Shown piece by piece: positions 34,044 to 43,208 of a stretch of DNA of 46,882 bases; the first letter of the stretch is position 1; each line of letters begins with the position of its first letter. The DNA lies in NCBI GenBank assembly GCA_005843825.1, contig SZXX01000052.1, positions 1-46,882 of the forward strand. Direction: 5' to 3'. The notes beneath the pieces are model-generated. The model ran no database searches and was not told the origin of the DNA. It worked only from the letters and a program-made list of their open reading frames with translations. Made by a program: the position numbers and the translations under genes. The DNA is from Chlorobium sp. (GTDB taxonomy: Bacteria > Bacteroidota > Chlorobiia > Chlorobiales > Chlorobiaceae).

Positions 34044-34229
34044 CTAATCAATTAAAATCTCAACCGATGAAACACCATTGTCAGAGATGGTGACGACGAT
34101 GGTAACGGGCTTGTCACAAACCGGACACTCTTCCATGATCTCCTGATTTCCTTCCTCACAATCGACCTGCAGTTCCATTACTTCACCGCATGATGGACAT
34201 TGTACTGAGATGGTTTCAAGAATATTCAC
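34044..34229 (-). CDS. CPXCG-motif cysteine-rich protein
   Basis: A 61-residue protein with CPSCG at residues 11-15, Cys24, and CPVC at 35-38, the small zinc-ribbon family with a CPXCG motif. It is acidic and cytoplasmic. Function unknown. It is the last gene of the minus-strand run that begins with hflX, 51 bases after the small membrane protein. Confidence 0.85.
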   Translation of the reverse strand: MNILETISVQCPSCGEVMELQVDCEEGNQEIMEECPVCDKPVTIVVTISDNGVSSVEILID

Positions 34230-34280
34230 AGCTTCGTCTGTTTTCGGTTCAACAACAACTCAATAGTCATAAAATCCTGG

Positions 34281-34505
34281 TTAAAATGAGGGGCCACCCT
34301 GATGAAACATTCCATGAAACCCCCACATCGCCCCAAACAGCATCGTTATAACTGCCATGATAAGGCTTATAATCGTTGAAAAAATGACCAGTGCCGGAAT
34401 ACTTGCAAAGACCAACTTTACCATAAACATAACCATTGACCAGAAGGGCATGCGGATATCGGTAACCACAACTTTCTCTGCATCCTGATATTTTTTTTCG
34501 TCCAT
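34281..34505 (-). CDS. small membrane protein
   Basis: A 74-residue protein with a charged N terminus (MDEKKYQDAEKVVVTDI) and one or two membrane helices (about residues 20-60: MVKLVFASIPALVIFSTIIS then LIMAVITMLFGAMWGF), ending in a His/Gly/Met tail. I believe similar short proteins exist in other bacteria but know no function. It lies between the DUF4412 lipoprotein and CPXCG genes, on the same strand. Confidence 0.7.
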   Translation of the reverse strand: MDEKKYQDAEKVVVTDIRMPFWSMVMFMVKLVFASIPALVIFSTIISLIMAVITMLFGAMWGFHGMFHQGGPSF

Positions 34506-34561
34506 TCAGCACCTTGTTTGTATTGCAAATGCTCCTTTGAAACAGGGGCATCGGCAAAATC

Positions 34562-35389
34562 TTATTTCTTCTGATTTTTCATCTCTTCCTGCATTTTCTT
34601 CACCATGGCTTCAAGATCTTTCTTGTTACTGGAAGCTGTACCACTGTGCATTGCAGGAAATTCATTTTTTGTAAACCCGGCCGGAACCTTGAAGAGAGAG
34701 GCATCAAGCCCGTGCTTTTCCACTTTGGTCAGTTCAGTAATAATGTTGGCCTGACGGTGCCATATTTTGACGGGAAAACCATCAAGACCGGCAGCCTTCA
34801 TTCTACGTGCTAATTCAGGCATGTTACTCCCACTTGCGCTCTGCATCCGGGCGTAGGTAAAATAATCGAGAATCTCTTTTGATACCCACATCTCCATCAC
34901 CGACTCGCCATGAGTGATTCGAACATGTGTACAGTTGTAGCCGTTAACGGGTTCCTTTCCGAGATTTTCAATTTTTGCGTTGTTATAACTATCAGACTTT
35001 TCAGTTGCGGCCATATCCTTTTTCATGGCATCGGTATTGATAACCGACCAGGATTTTTGTGCTGTATTGATCAGATAGACAAGATTCGGGGTGTCGGAAG
35101 GAGAAATAATAACCATCTTTATATCAGAAGGCATATTTTTCATGTGTGACGTGCTTTCGGTCCGAACCCCCTCTTTGGCAATAAAAAGCCTGGTTTCGGT
35201 TGATCCAGCCTCAGGAATAGTGGTCTGCATGGTAAGAATACCTTCAAATGGCTTGACAGCCGGCAGGATTGAGCCTCCGGAGCTACCAGCAGCTGGAGAG
35301 GAACCTGTTTCAGTCTTTTTGCCGCTACAAGCACCAAGGGCGAGCAAACCAATGAGAACGAGCAGAAGCGGAGAAACGACTTTTCGCAT
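34562..35389 (-). CDS. DUF4412-like lipoprotein
   Basis: The 275-residue protein has a lipoprotein signal with LGAC (lipidated Cys21). The mature part resembles DUF4412: FEGILTMQTTIPEAGSTETR with KEGVRTE, LVYLINTAQKSWSVIN, VNGYNCTHVRITHGESVMEM then WVSKEILDYF, and DASLFKVPAGF. The C terminus (about 250-275) is Lys/Glu/Met-rich and helical. Such domains occur in lipocalin- or LolA-like folds and may carry lipids or ligands in the periplasm; no ligand is proven. It is part of the hflX minus-strand run. Confidence 0.75.
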   Translation of the reverse strand: MRKVVSPLLLVLIGLLALGACSGKKTETGSSPAAGSSGGSILPAVKPFEGILTMQTTIPEAGSTETRLFIAKEGVRTESTSHMKNMPSDIKMVIISPSDTPNLVYLINTAQKSWSVINTDAMKKDMAATEKSDSYNNAKIENLGKEPVNGYNCTHVRITHGESVMEMWVSKEILDYFTYARMQSASGSNMPELARRMKAAGLDGFPVKIWHRQANIITELTKVEKHGLDASLFKVPAGFTKNEFPAMHSGTASSNKKDLEAMVKKMQEEMKNQKK

Positions 35390-35440
35390 AATGGTACCTG
35401 TTTTATGGTTAACTGGAAGTTTTCTTTAACTGATAAAATT

Positions 35441-35983
35441 TCAAGGAAGTATCAGTTCCTGATAACTGCATACTAAAGCAATAGTTCCAATCTTCTCATT
35501 CAGGCCCATAACAGGAACCATAAACATGCTTTTGCCCTGTTGCACAGGATAGAAAACAAGTTCGGATGAACCAAGGTTCATTCCGGGATAAGAGCGGGAG
35601 AAGGGAGTCCCCTGCAGCTTGCGATCAGTAGATACCTTGATGGTACCGGATGGGTCAACAAGCATGATCACGCCGAACCCTTTCCTTTTGATCAGTTCAA
35701 TAAAATACTCATCGATCTGGTCATAATTGAACCGCATCAGCTCTTTACGCACTGACCAGGCAAGCGGCAGCGCAAAAAGCTTGAGTTCCTGACGCTGAAT
35801 TTCAATATAACGAATCTCCGCACGCTTTGTGAGCAGCTGTTGTTTCTGCTCTCCCTGGTAGCGGGTCCAGAAAATTCCTCCAGCAAGCGAGGCTATAACA
35901 AGGAAATTAATGATCAAAAGAAAACGCGTCCAGAATGACGGCTTTCTGTGTGGAGCTTCCTGAACATCATTGCTGCTTTGCAT
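35441..35983 (-). CDS. membrane-anchored periplasmic sensor-like protein
   Basis: The 180-residue protein has one membrane anchor (FLLIINFLVIASLAGGIFW, about residues 20-38) and an extracytoplasmic domain. GFGVIMLVDPSGTIKVSTDR and GTPFSRSYPG look like the strand-loop of PAS/Cache-type sensor domains, ending LNEKIGTIALVCSY. No cytoplasmic output domain follows. I do not recognise a named family. It lies 13 bases after ybeY on the same strand. Confidence 0.65.
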   Translation of the reverse strand: MQSSNDVQEAPHRKPSFWTRFLLIINFLVIASLAGGIFWTRYQGEQKQQLLTKRAEIRYIEIQRQELKLFALPLAWSVRKELMRFNYDQIDEYFIELIKRKGFGVIMLVDPSGTIKVSTDRKLQGTPFSRSYPGMNLGSSELVFYPVQQGKSMFMVPVMGLNEKIGTIALVCSYQELILP

Positions 35984-35996
35984 GGCATCAAAAAAA

Positions 35997-36419
35997 TTAT
36001 GAGGTTTCGGCAGTGAACTCGCTGAGATAGAACAATTCTTTTTCCTGCATCAGTGCTCGATCAAGAGGAGACTGATCGTCAAAACCGATGAGATGAAGTG
36101 CTGAATGAAATGTAACTCGCAAAAGCTCCTGCTGAAAATCTGTCGAAAATCTGGCAGCATTTTCCTTGACAACATCAAGCGAGATATAAAACTCACCATC
36201 CACTTCACTTCCCTTGTTGTAACGGAACGTAATTGTATCGGTAGGATAATCATGCTGCAAAAACTCACGGTTTATGCGTTGCATCATTTTGTTGCCGCAA
36301 TAGACCCCGACAATGGACTCCACCGTACAACCTTCATTCTTCAGCACTAACAGAACTGCTTTTTCAAGGAGCTGTTCCGGGAGCTCCCTTTTTGTAGTGT
36401 TATAAATCTGCAGGGTCAT
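35997..36419 (-). CDS. ybeY: endoribonuclease YbeY
   Basis: Rare ribosome-maturation and quality-control RNase acting on 16S rRNA 3' ends. The 140-residue protein has the usual order: VESIVGVYCGNKMMQRINREF, LQHDYPTDTITFRY, GEFYISLDVVKENA and the metal-binding region FHSALHLIGFDD. In the canonical motif HGxLHLxGxDH the last ligand is His; here residue 115 is Asp, with His105 and His109 kept. Its start overlaps the hflX stop by four bases (ATGA), so they are translationally coupled. Confidence 0.9.
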   Translation of the reverse strand: MTLQIYNTTKRELPEQLLEKAVLLVLKNEGCTVESIVGVYCGNKMMQRINREFLQHDYPTDTITFRYNKGSEVDGEFYISLDVVKENAARFSTDFQQELLRVTFHSALHLIGFDDQSPLDRALMQEKELFYLSEFTAETS

Positions 36420-37705
36420 GTTGTGAGCTTTTGTGAGGATGCGATGAGAGCATCGATGTGTTTGAGCTGGTGTTTGTGTACCCTGAAGGTCAGCTCAACC
36501 TCTTCATCGATACAGCGCTCATCAATAACTTCTGTGTGCTCGTAGAGATAGCTGATGAGTTTATAGTTGGAAACATGAATGCTTATGTGGCGCTCCTGGT
36601 AGTCGCGGGCTACATGCTGGCTGATTATCTCTTTGAGGAGTGAGATATTGAGACCACGAACAGCTGATATAAAGACAGCATCAGGATATTTTTCACTGAA
36701 CTCCCTAAGCAGTGAAGGATCTTCGATGGCATCAATCTTGTTGAATACATCGATGATATGATCATGCATAACCCCGATATCCTTGAGCGTATCGCGCACA
36801 ACCTGCATCTGATCCTCAAAGCCAGGATGACTTATATCGATGATATGAAGCAGAAAATCGGCCTGCAGCACCTCATCAAGGGTAGACTTAAAACTTTCGA
36901 CCAGCGTGTGCGGCAGCTTGCGGATAAAACCGACCGTATCGGACAGAAGAACAAGCTTGTTGATGTTCAGTTCCAGACGGCGGGTTTTGGTATCCAGCGT
37001 GGCAAAGAGCCTGTTTTCGGCAAAAGCCTGAGCCTCCGGACAGAGAGCGTTCATCAGGGTGGACTTACCGGCATTGGTATAGCCGACAAGAGAGACTCTC
37101 GGGACTGTCTGTCGACCCTGGGTCTGGGTATCATGCTGCAGAGAAACCTCTTTAAGCTTCTTTTTCAAGAGGGATATCCGGTTGCGAACCAGACGGCGAT
37201 CGGTCTCAATCTGGGTTTCACCAGGACCTTTGTTGCCAATACCTCCCTTCTGTTTTGACAAGTGAGTCCACTGTCCGGAAAGTCGAGGAAGCATGTATTC
37301 AAGCTGGGCAAGTTCAACCTGCATTTTTGCCTGAGCTGATTGTGCTCTTATGGCAAAAATCTGCAAAATCAGGGCTGTGCGATCGATAACCTTGCACAGG
37401 AGAGTCTTTTCAAGATTCCTGGCCTGGGCAGGAGAGAGATCGTCATCGAAAATTACCAGATCAATTTCCTTCTCCTTCACAAACAAAACCAGTTCTTCAA
37501 GCTTGCCTTTTCCTATACCATAAGCAGGGTCGCGCAGTTTTTTATCCTGTATGAATGTATCGACGACATCGGCCCCTGCAGTATCGGCGAGAAAAGCAAG
37601 CTCATCCAGATATTCCTCAACAAGGGAGCGGGGTGTTTCGGGGGGGGAACAGAGACCTATAAGAATGGCCTTTTCCCTTTTATTTTCAGATTCGACAATA
37701 TTCAA
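36416..37705 (-). CDS. hflX: ribosome-associated GTPase HflX
   Basis: Stress-linked GTPase that splits stalled ribosomes. The 429-residue protein has the N-terminal HflX domain (residues about 15-180, with KLRDPAYGIGKGKLEELVLF and FDDDLSPAQARNLE), the linker MQVELAQLEYMLPRL, the GTPase domain with G1 GYTNAGKST (about residue 206-214), G3 SDTVGFI, G4 FNKIDA and G5 ISAVRG, and a short C-terminal part. The four-base overlap with ybeY, also a ribosome factor, supports a shared role. Four further genes follow on the same strand, so hflX is probably the first gene of a six-gene operon. Confidence 0.95.
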   Translation of the reverse strand: MNIVESENKREKAILIGLCSPPETPRSLVEEYLDELAFLADTAGADVVDTFIQDKKLRDPAYGIGKGKLEELVLFVKEKEIDLVIFDDDLSPAQARNLEKTLLCKVIDRTALILQIFAIRAQSAQAKMQVELAQLEYMLPRLSGQWTHLSKQKGGIGNKGPGETQIETDRRLVRNRISLLKKKLKEVSLQHDTQTQGRQTVPRVSLVGYTNAGKSTLMNALCPEAQAFAENRLFATLDTKTRRLELNINKLVLLSDTVGFIRKLPHTLVESFKSTLDEVLQADFLLHIIDISHPGFEDQMQVVRDTLKDIGVMHDHIIDVFNKIDAIEDPSLLREFSEKYPDAVFISAVRGLNISLLKEIISQHVARDYQERHISIHVSNYKLISYLYEHTEVIDERCIDEEVELTFRVHKHQLKHIDALIASSQKLTT

Positions 37706-37918
37706 CAGGGCAATAATTGATTAGGTAAGCATTTTGTTGCATAATGAACGGTAACATGTGTTGTTGCTATATTACAACCATTGTTTTATCTTGACAAACT
37801 CTTTTTGTTAACGTCGTCACGACCTAAAAAGTTACATATTTTTACTTTCACGGCATTCATTAAAGAGGATAACTGAGCTGTGGTGACCGGAACAGGCTAA
37901 TATAAGCGCGTATGTCAG
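37706..37918. other. divergent intergenic region between hflX and crtB
   Basis: This 213-base region must hold promoters for both directions. A TTGACA hexamer lies at about 37793-37798 on the plus strand, but the matching -10 is poor, so I do not call a promoter. No RNA gene or coding signal is seen. Confidence 0.4.
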
Positions 37919-38851
37919 ATGAATTACAGCTATAATGAAAAAACTGCCGGGGAAGAAATAAATAAGCTGATAACGCTAGAAGAAGCTTATAGTTACTGCA
38001 GAAATATCTCCAGACATCACGCTAAAACATTTTACCTCGCAAGCCTGTTTCTCCCTAAAAAGCAGCAGAACCCGATTTTTGCCATCTATGCCCTGCTGAG
38101 AACCGTTGATGATGTCGTCGATATGGCTGAGGACAAGCTTAAAGATGGCCTGATTACCAGCGATGAGATCAGCATGATGCTTGAAAGCTGGAAATCGCGG
38201 CTTAAAGCGTGCTATGCCGGTAACGTCGATAATGACCCGATCATGATGGCATGGCAGGATACCCTGAAAAGCTATGCAATCCCTATTGAGCTTCCGCTTG
38301 ATCTTATGGATGGTGTTGCCATGGATATTGAGTTTAAACCCTTTGAGACCTTTGAGGAGCTTTACGTTTACTGTTACAAGGTCGCTGCAGTGGTCGGGCT
38401 GATGACTTCAGAAATTTTCGGATACAGCGACAAACAAGCTTTGGAGCACGCCATTGAGCTTGGAATAGCCATGCAGTTGACCAACATCTTGCGTGATATA
38501 GGTGAAGATGTGGACCGCGGAAGGATATACCTTCCACTTGAGGATCTACGCCGTTTCAACTATTCGCAAGAAGAGTTCATGCAAAAGAGAATAAATAATA
38601 ACTTCATCAACCTTATGAAGTTTCAGATAGAAAGAGCCCGGGGCTACTACCGCTCTTCAGAAAAAGGAATACCGATGCTTGAAAAGCAAAGCCGGTTCGG
38701 GGTCTCGATCAGCAGCATAAATTACGGCAATATTTTAAGCGCGATCGAGAAAAACAATTATGATGTTTTTTCAAAAAGGGCTTATCGCTCATTTTATCAG
38801 AAAATCAGCACCATTCCATACGTCTGGTATAAGACCCGTATGAGTGCCTGA
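37919..38851 (+). CDS. crtB: phytoene synthase CrtB
   Basis: Condenses two geranylgeranyl diphosphates to phytoene, the first committed step of carotenoid synthesis. The 310-residue protein has two aspartate-rich metal sites, DDVVDMAED (about residues 65-73) and the second region MQLTNILRDIGEDVDRGRIY then LPLEDL (about 184-210), with the family start SRHHAKTFYLASLFLP. The length is typical of bacterial CrtB. A related squalene-type synthase (HpnC/HpnD) is an alternative, but the motif set and lineage favour CrtB. lysS follows after 64 bases. Confidence 0.85.
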   Translation: MNYSYNEKTAGEEINKLITLEEAYSYCRNISRHHAKTFYLASLFLPKKQQNPIFAIYALLRTVDDVVDMAEDKLKDGLITSDEISMMLESWKSRLKACYAGNVDNDPIMMAWQDTLKSYAIPIELPLDLMDGVAMDIEFKPFETFEELYVYCYKVAAVVGLMTSEIFGYSDKQALEHAIELGIAMQLTNILRDIGEDVDRGRIYLPLEDLRRFNYSQEEFMQKRINNNFINLMKFQIERARGYYRSSEKGIPMLEKQSRFGVSISSINYGNILSAIEKNNYDVFSKRAYRSFYQKISTIPYVWYKTRMSA

Positions 38852-38915
38852 TAAACTGGATAGCCAGGGCTGATCATATTTTTTTCACATACAGAATTTA
38901 CAGGTATACGACATC

Positions 38916-40451
38916 ATGCATAAAGAGAACGAAGAGAGCCAGAACAACCAGGAACAACAGCCTCAGCCCTCCCTGAATGACCAGATGCTGCGCCGACTTG
39001 AAGAAAGGCAACACCTCATTAATGCCGGTGTTAATCCTTACCCATGCAAGTTCGAAGTAAGCCGGTCTTCACATGATATTCTCCTCAATTTTCAGGATGA
39101 TATTCAGGAACCAGTGTCGGTTGCGGGAAGAATCATGACCATTAGAAAGATGGGAAAAGCATCGTTTTTCCATCTTCAGGACTCCAGAGGCAGAATCCAG
39201 ATTTACCTTAAAAAAGATGATGTAGGTGAAGCTTCCTATGACACCTTTAAATTACTTGATATCGGCGATATCGTCGGGGTGAAGGGGTATACGTTCAAAA
39301 CCAGAACCGGTGAAATATCAGTACATGCTGAACAGCTGGAGTTGCTTACTAAATCTCTGAGACCGATACCAGTTGCCAAGGAAAAAGAGGTCGACGGTGA
39401 AAAAGTGATTTTTGACGCTTTCAGCGACAAGGAACTACGCTACCGCCAGCGATATGTTGATCTGATTGTCAATCCGGAGGTAAAAGAGACTTTTATAAAG
39501 CGCTCTGCAGTCGTCTCGTTCATGAGGCAATTTTTTACCAACCGAGGGTGGCTTGAAGTTGAAACCCCTATACTGCAACCGATATACGGTGGTGCGGCCG
39601 CACGCCCGTTCACAACGCATCACAACGCTCTCGACATGCAGCTCTATTTGCGTATTGCCAATGAGCTTTACCTCAAACGACTTATTGTAGGCGGATTTGA
39701 CGGGGTATTCGAATTTGGAAAGGATTTCAGAAATGAGGGAATCGACCGCTTCCATAATCCTGAATTCACTCAGGTTGAGCTTTATGTCGCCTACAAGGAT
39801 TACAACTGGATGATGACGCTGGTTGAGGAGCTTTTTTACCAGACAGCTCTCGAAGTCAACCAGAGCGATGTTACCACGTTTCTCGGAAACGAGATCAATC
39901 TGAAACCTCCCTTCAAGCGCCTGAGCATTATCGATGCTATCACGGAATACACCGGCAAGGATATTCAGGGGAAATCGGAAGAGGAGCTTCGCAATACGGC
40001 AAAAGATCTTGGACTGTCACTCGATCCAAAAATCAGCAGCGGCAAAATTATCGATGAAATTTTCGGGGAATTTGTTGAGCCAAAGCTTATTCAGCCAACA
40101 TTTATTACCGATTACCCTACTGAAATGTCACCCCTGGCAAAGGAACATGCTTCACAGCCTGGAATCGTTGAGCGCTTTGAGCTTATTGTCGGCGGCAAAG
40201 AGGTGTGCAACTCTTTTTCAGAACTGAACGATCCGGTCATACAGCGCGAAAGGCTTGAGTCTCAGGCTCGATTAAGGCAGAGAGGCGATGAGGAGGCCAT
40301 GATTGTTGATGAAGACTTCCTTCGGGCAATAGAGTATGGCATGCCTCCATGCGCGGGACTTGGCATCGGGATTGACCGTCTGGTGATGCTTATTACCGGA
40401 CAGGATTCGATCAGGGATGTGATCTTCTTTCCGCATTTGAAACCGGAATAG
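38916..40451 (+). CDS. lysS: lysyl-tRNA synthetase, class II
   Basis: Charges tRNA-Lys. The 511-residue protein has the N-terminal OB-fold anticodon domain (about 55-165, [20 protein letters not shown]), class II motif 1 around [15 protein letters not shown]-like residues, motif 2 [20 protein letters not shown] (about 270-290) and motif 3 [12 protein letters not shown] (about 490-501). A 25-residue Gln/Glu/Asn-rich N-terminal extension precedes the core. The RqcH-like gene follows after 57 bases, with a palindromic repeat between. Confidence 0.95.
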   Translation: MHKENEESQNNQEQQPQPSLNDQMLRRLEERQHLINAGVNPYPCKFEVSRSSHDILLNFQDDIQEPVSVAGRIMTIRKMGKASFFHLQDSRGRIQIYLKKDDVGEASYDTFKLLDIGDIVGVKGYTFKTRTGEISVHAEQLELLTKSLRPIPVAKEKEVDGEKVIFDAFSDKELRYRQRYVDLIVNPEVKETFIKRSAVVSFMRQFFTNRGWLEVETPILQPIYGGAAARPFTTHHNALDMQLYLRIANELYLKRLIVGGFDGVFEFGKDFRNEGIDRFHNPEFTQVELYVAYKDYNWMMTLVEELFYQTALEVNQSDVTTFLGNEINLKPPFKRLSIIDAITEYTGKDIQGKSEEELRNTAKDLGLSLDPKISSGKIIDEIFGEFVEPKLIQPTFITDYPTEMSPLAKEHASQPGIVERFELIVGGKEVCNSFSELNDPVIQRERLESQARLRQRGDEEAMIVDEDFLRAIEYGMPPCAGLGIGIDRLVMLITGQDSIRDVIFFPHLKPE

Positions 40452-40461
40452 GAGAGAAGAT

Positions 40462-40497
40462 ATAAGTCTTATAGTACCTATAGGACCTATAAAAACC
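40462..40497. repeat. CTTATAGG-type palindromic repeat, locus C
   Basis: ATAAGTCTTATAGTACC followed by TATAGGACCTATAAAAACC, of the same family as 12172-12202 and 31741-31786. It sits in the 57-base gap between lysS and the NFACT gene. Confidence 0.7.
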
Positions 40498-40508
40498 TTC
40501 CGAAGATT

Positions 40509-42152
40509 ATGATACGTAACTACTTTACTCTCTACCATGCGGCAATGGAGCTTCATGAACGGCTTCGGGGGGGGGATGTGGCGGAGATATATTCACAGGA
40601 TAAAAATGAATTGAGACTCAGTTTCATTGACGTTGAAGGCCGGCAGCTTCAGATTGTCGTTGTTACGCATACTCCCCTGCTCTCTTTTTCAATACGAGAG
40701 GGTGTCAGCAAAAAAGCCCGCGATTCAGCAAGTCTGATGACGCAGGTCTATGACAAAAAGGTTTCAGGTGTTGAGATCTCTCCTCATGACAGGGAGATAC
40801 GCATTGCTCTTGCTGATGATGTGACAATTGTGATGCAGATGTTCAGTTCAAAGACAAACGTTTTTCTTGTTAGAAAAAACCTCATTATCGATGCGTTCAA
40901 GCAGAAACACTCCCTCATAGGCCAACCATATAAGTGCGGGAGTGATGCTCCGGGAGTTTTGAGTGAACTTGAAAAGCTGGCGATGAACCAAACCCTTTTT
41001 CTGGAACAATTCAACAGCAGGGATAAAGGAAGCATTGCTGAAAAAATTCAGGCCATGCTTCCTTTTTTTGATCGATCGATAGTAAAGGAGATGCTCACTA
41101 TGCCGACTGACGAGAAAAGCCCCGAAGCTCTCTTTATCGCGTTCCAGTCTGTTTTTTATGAACTGATAGACCCGAAAGGGGGCGTAAGGGAAAAAGAGAG
41201 TGGTGAACCTGTATTTTCACTTCTGCACAGCGCCCGGAAAGAAACACGTTTTTTTGATTCTGTTCTTGACGGCCTTTCGTATTACAGCATAAAAATGTGG
41301 CAGTTTGTTGAGACACAAGAAGAGCTGAAAACAGTTCAAAAAAAACTGAAGCGGGAACTCGAGAAGAAACAAAAAGGAGTTGATGGCTTCAAGCCTGAAA
41401 TGCTCGAAGGGTTTGCCAGAAACTATGAAACCTCGGGGCACCTGCTTATGGCTTCCCTTTACCAGCCAAGAACGGAAAGAGCGAGCATTACTGTACAGAA
41501 TATTTTCGAACCCGGAGTGCCGGATACAACCATCCGCCTGAAAGAGGCGCTGACGTTGCAGAAAAATGCTGAAGAGTATTTTTCAAAAGCCTCGAAAACC
41601 AGAGGAAAACTCAAAGTAATGCAGGAAAGGCTTACTGGACTTAAGCAGGATAAAAAAGCACTTGAAGAACTTCTTGCTGCAACAGAAACAATTACAACTC
41701 TAAAAGAGGCTCGCAGATTTATTGAAGAGCATTCTGATCTGTTGGGAAAGACGGGTGCTCTCGGGCTGAAAAACAACCGATCTCCATTACCGTTCAGAAT
41801 TGTGCAACTTTCCCGGAGTGCCTCTCTACTCGTCGGCAAAAATGCAGCTAACAATGATTTGCTGACCTTTACTCATGCCCGCCCCAATGATATATGGCTC
41901 CATGCCCGTGGTTCCGCCGGCTCTCACTGTGTGCTGAAAGGCGCAACATTACAAGATTTGAATAAAATCAAAAAAGCCGCAGAAATTGCAGCATGGTACT
42001 CTGCCGCAAAACATTCTGAACTCGTACCCGTACTGTATACCCTGAAAAAATATGTGAGGCGTGGGAAAAACCTGCCTGCAGGTCAGGTAATTGTTGAGCG
42101 CGAAGAGGTAGTGATTGTGAGGCCGTCAAAAACCGGCTCACCTGATGCATAG
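40509..42152 (+). CDS. rqcH: NFACT-family protein, RqcH-like ribosome quality control factor
   Basis: Bacterial RqcH binds stalled 50S peptidyl-tRNA and adds alanine tails to mark the chain for degradation. The 547-residue protein has the NFACT-N domain from its start (MIRNYFTLYHAAMELHERLR, with the DREIRIALADD segment), a long central coiled coil (about 260-430) and the NFACT-R domain (about 435-540) with the typical ARPNDIWLHARGSAGSHCVL and KKYVRRGKNLPAGQV. The length is in the family range. It lies after lysS on the same strand; translation-related context fits. The paralogue FbpA (fibronectin-binding) is the same family. Confidence 0.88.
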   Translation: MIRNYFTLYHAAMELHERLRGGDVAEIYSQDKNELRLSFIDVEGRQLQIVVVTHTPLLSFSIREGVSKKARDSASLMTQVYDKKVSGVEISPHDREIRIALADDVTIVMQMFSSKTNVFLVRKNLIIDAFKQKHSLIGQPYKCGSDAPGVLSELEKLAMNQTLFLEQFNSRDKGSIAEKIQAMLPFFDRSIVKEMLTMPTDEKSPEALFIAFQSVFYELIDPKGGVREKESGEPVFSLLHSARKETRFFDSVLDGLSYYSIKMWQFVETQEELKTVQKKLKRELEKKQKGVDGFKPEMLEGFARNYETSGHLLMASLYQPRTERASITVQNIFEPGVPDTTIRLKEALTLQKNAEEYFSKASKTRGKLKVMQERLTGLKQDKKALEELLAATETITTLKEARRFIEEHSDLLGKTGALGLKNNRSPLPFRIVQLSRSASLLVGKNAANNDLLTFTHARPNDIWLHARGSAGSHCVLKGATLQDLNKIKKAAEIAAWYSAAKHSELVPVLYTLKKYVRRGKNLPAGQVIVEREEVVIVRPSKTGSPDA

Positions 42153-42228
42153 GCAATAACACATCTCATCGCTATGCAGAGGGGTTACTATAGTATTGTT
42201 TGTTTCGACGTGATTGAAAAAGAGGAAA

Positions 42229-42909
42229 TTAACGATTGGTTTTGCATAAGGATTCACCAAAAACATCGGTTAATTGTTTAGTATCGGGAAGGACATAAAC
42301 CATGCCTCCCTTACCGATATAATAAGGGCTGATGGTATTGTTGTAAAATGGAGCAGGAACATTAACGCATCCGAATGAAATTCGATGATCTTTAGGGTTT
42401 GGAGATTGCAAGCGCTCAAGGCGACGATCTTTGACAGTACCCTTAACGACGATATGAATAGCAATTGCCATATCAAAATCTACCCATAAGACCTCCTCAC
42501 CGTGCGAATTATATCCCAAAAGTGCATGAAAACGACCTGCCGGAGTTGTTCGTTCTTCAACTTTAATCTCTGACATTTGTTTTTGTCCAGTACCGGGATA
42601 GTAATAATCGCCAATTGCGATACCAAGAAGCGCTGGAGCCTCACCAAGAAGTTGGCCGTCCTTTTGAAAAGAATAAATTTTTGCCAGCTTCTTATCTAGA
42701 ATGATAAATGGCATATTTTTATTATCTCCAGTACTCACGATATCCTGAAAAATCAGCTGAACTTCCTGAGACGCCTGGGGTGGGGCTAGAGGAGCTGTGC
42801 TCACGTTTGTCTCCCCGGCAAGAGCTGACCGGGAGAACATCGCTAAAAGTGCGAGGATGAAGAGCCCGGTGAAAGTCCATGCCGGACATGCACGCTTACT
42901 ATTGCTCAT
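42229..42909 (-). CDS. L,D-transpeptidase-like (YkuD) protein, paralogue 1
   Basis: The 226-residue protein has an N-terminal membrane or signal segment (WTFTGLFILALLAMFSRSAL then AGE) and a YkuD-type catalytic domain: the active site reads HRISFGCVNVP with the Cys, preceded by a His in FDMAIAIHIV. The substrate-binding start is KNMPFIILDKKLAKIYSFQK then GQLLGEAP. L,D-transpeptidases form 3-3 crosslinks in peptidoglycan or tether proteins to it. The usual S/T-HGC-x-N motif is here SFGCVN, a small variation. A close paralogue lies upstream at 43209-44009 on the same strand. Confidence 0.8.
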   Translation of the reverse strand: MSNSKRACPAWTFTGLFILALLAMFSRSALAGETNVSTAPLAPPQASQEVQLIFQDIVSTGDNKNMPFIILDKKLAKIYSFQKDGQLLGEAPALLGIAIGDYYYPGTGQKQMSEIKVEERTTPAGRFHALLGYNSHGEEVLWVDFDMAIAIHIVVKGTVKDRRLERLQSPNPKDHRISFGCVNVPAPFYNNTISPYYIGKGGMVYVLPDTKQLTDVFGESLCKTNR

Positions 42910-43208
42910 CTTGTATCACAATGAAACGGATGAATACCCAAGTTTGGAGTTTTAACAGAAAAAAAGTTCTAATCCAACGCAAGTATGGAAGACTTTTTTA
43001 ATCCACGGAACTGATAAGAGGGATTTTACTGTTGCGCATATCCCTAAAGTCTAAAGATGATTGGCGTTGTCAATGGCTGGTATTGAACATATCAGCTGTT
43101 GAGAAAGAACCTTTAACATATCGGTATTACCTGCATCCTATAGGCGAAACATATAAAAAAATTAACCTTCTTCAAAAAAAATGCCACAGAACGATATGCT
43201 TTATTTAC

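Noticed and set aside
37793-37798. TTGACA hexamer upstream of crtB as a promoter
   Set aside because: No acceptable -10 hexamer lies 16-18 bases downstream, so a promoter call is not supported.
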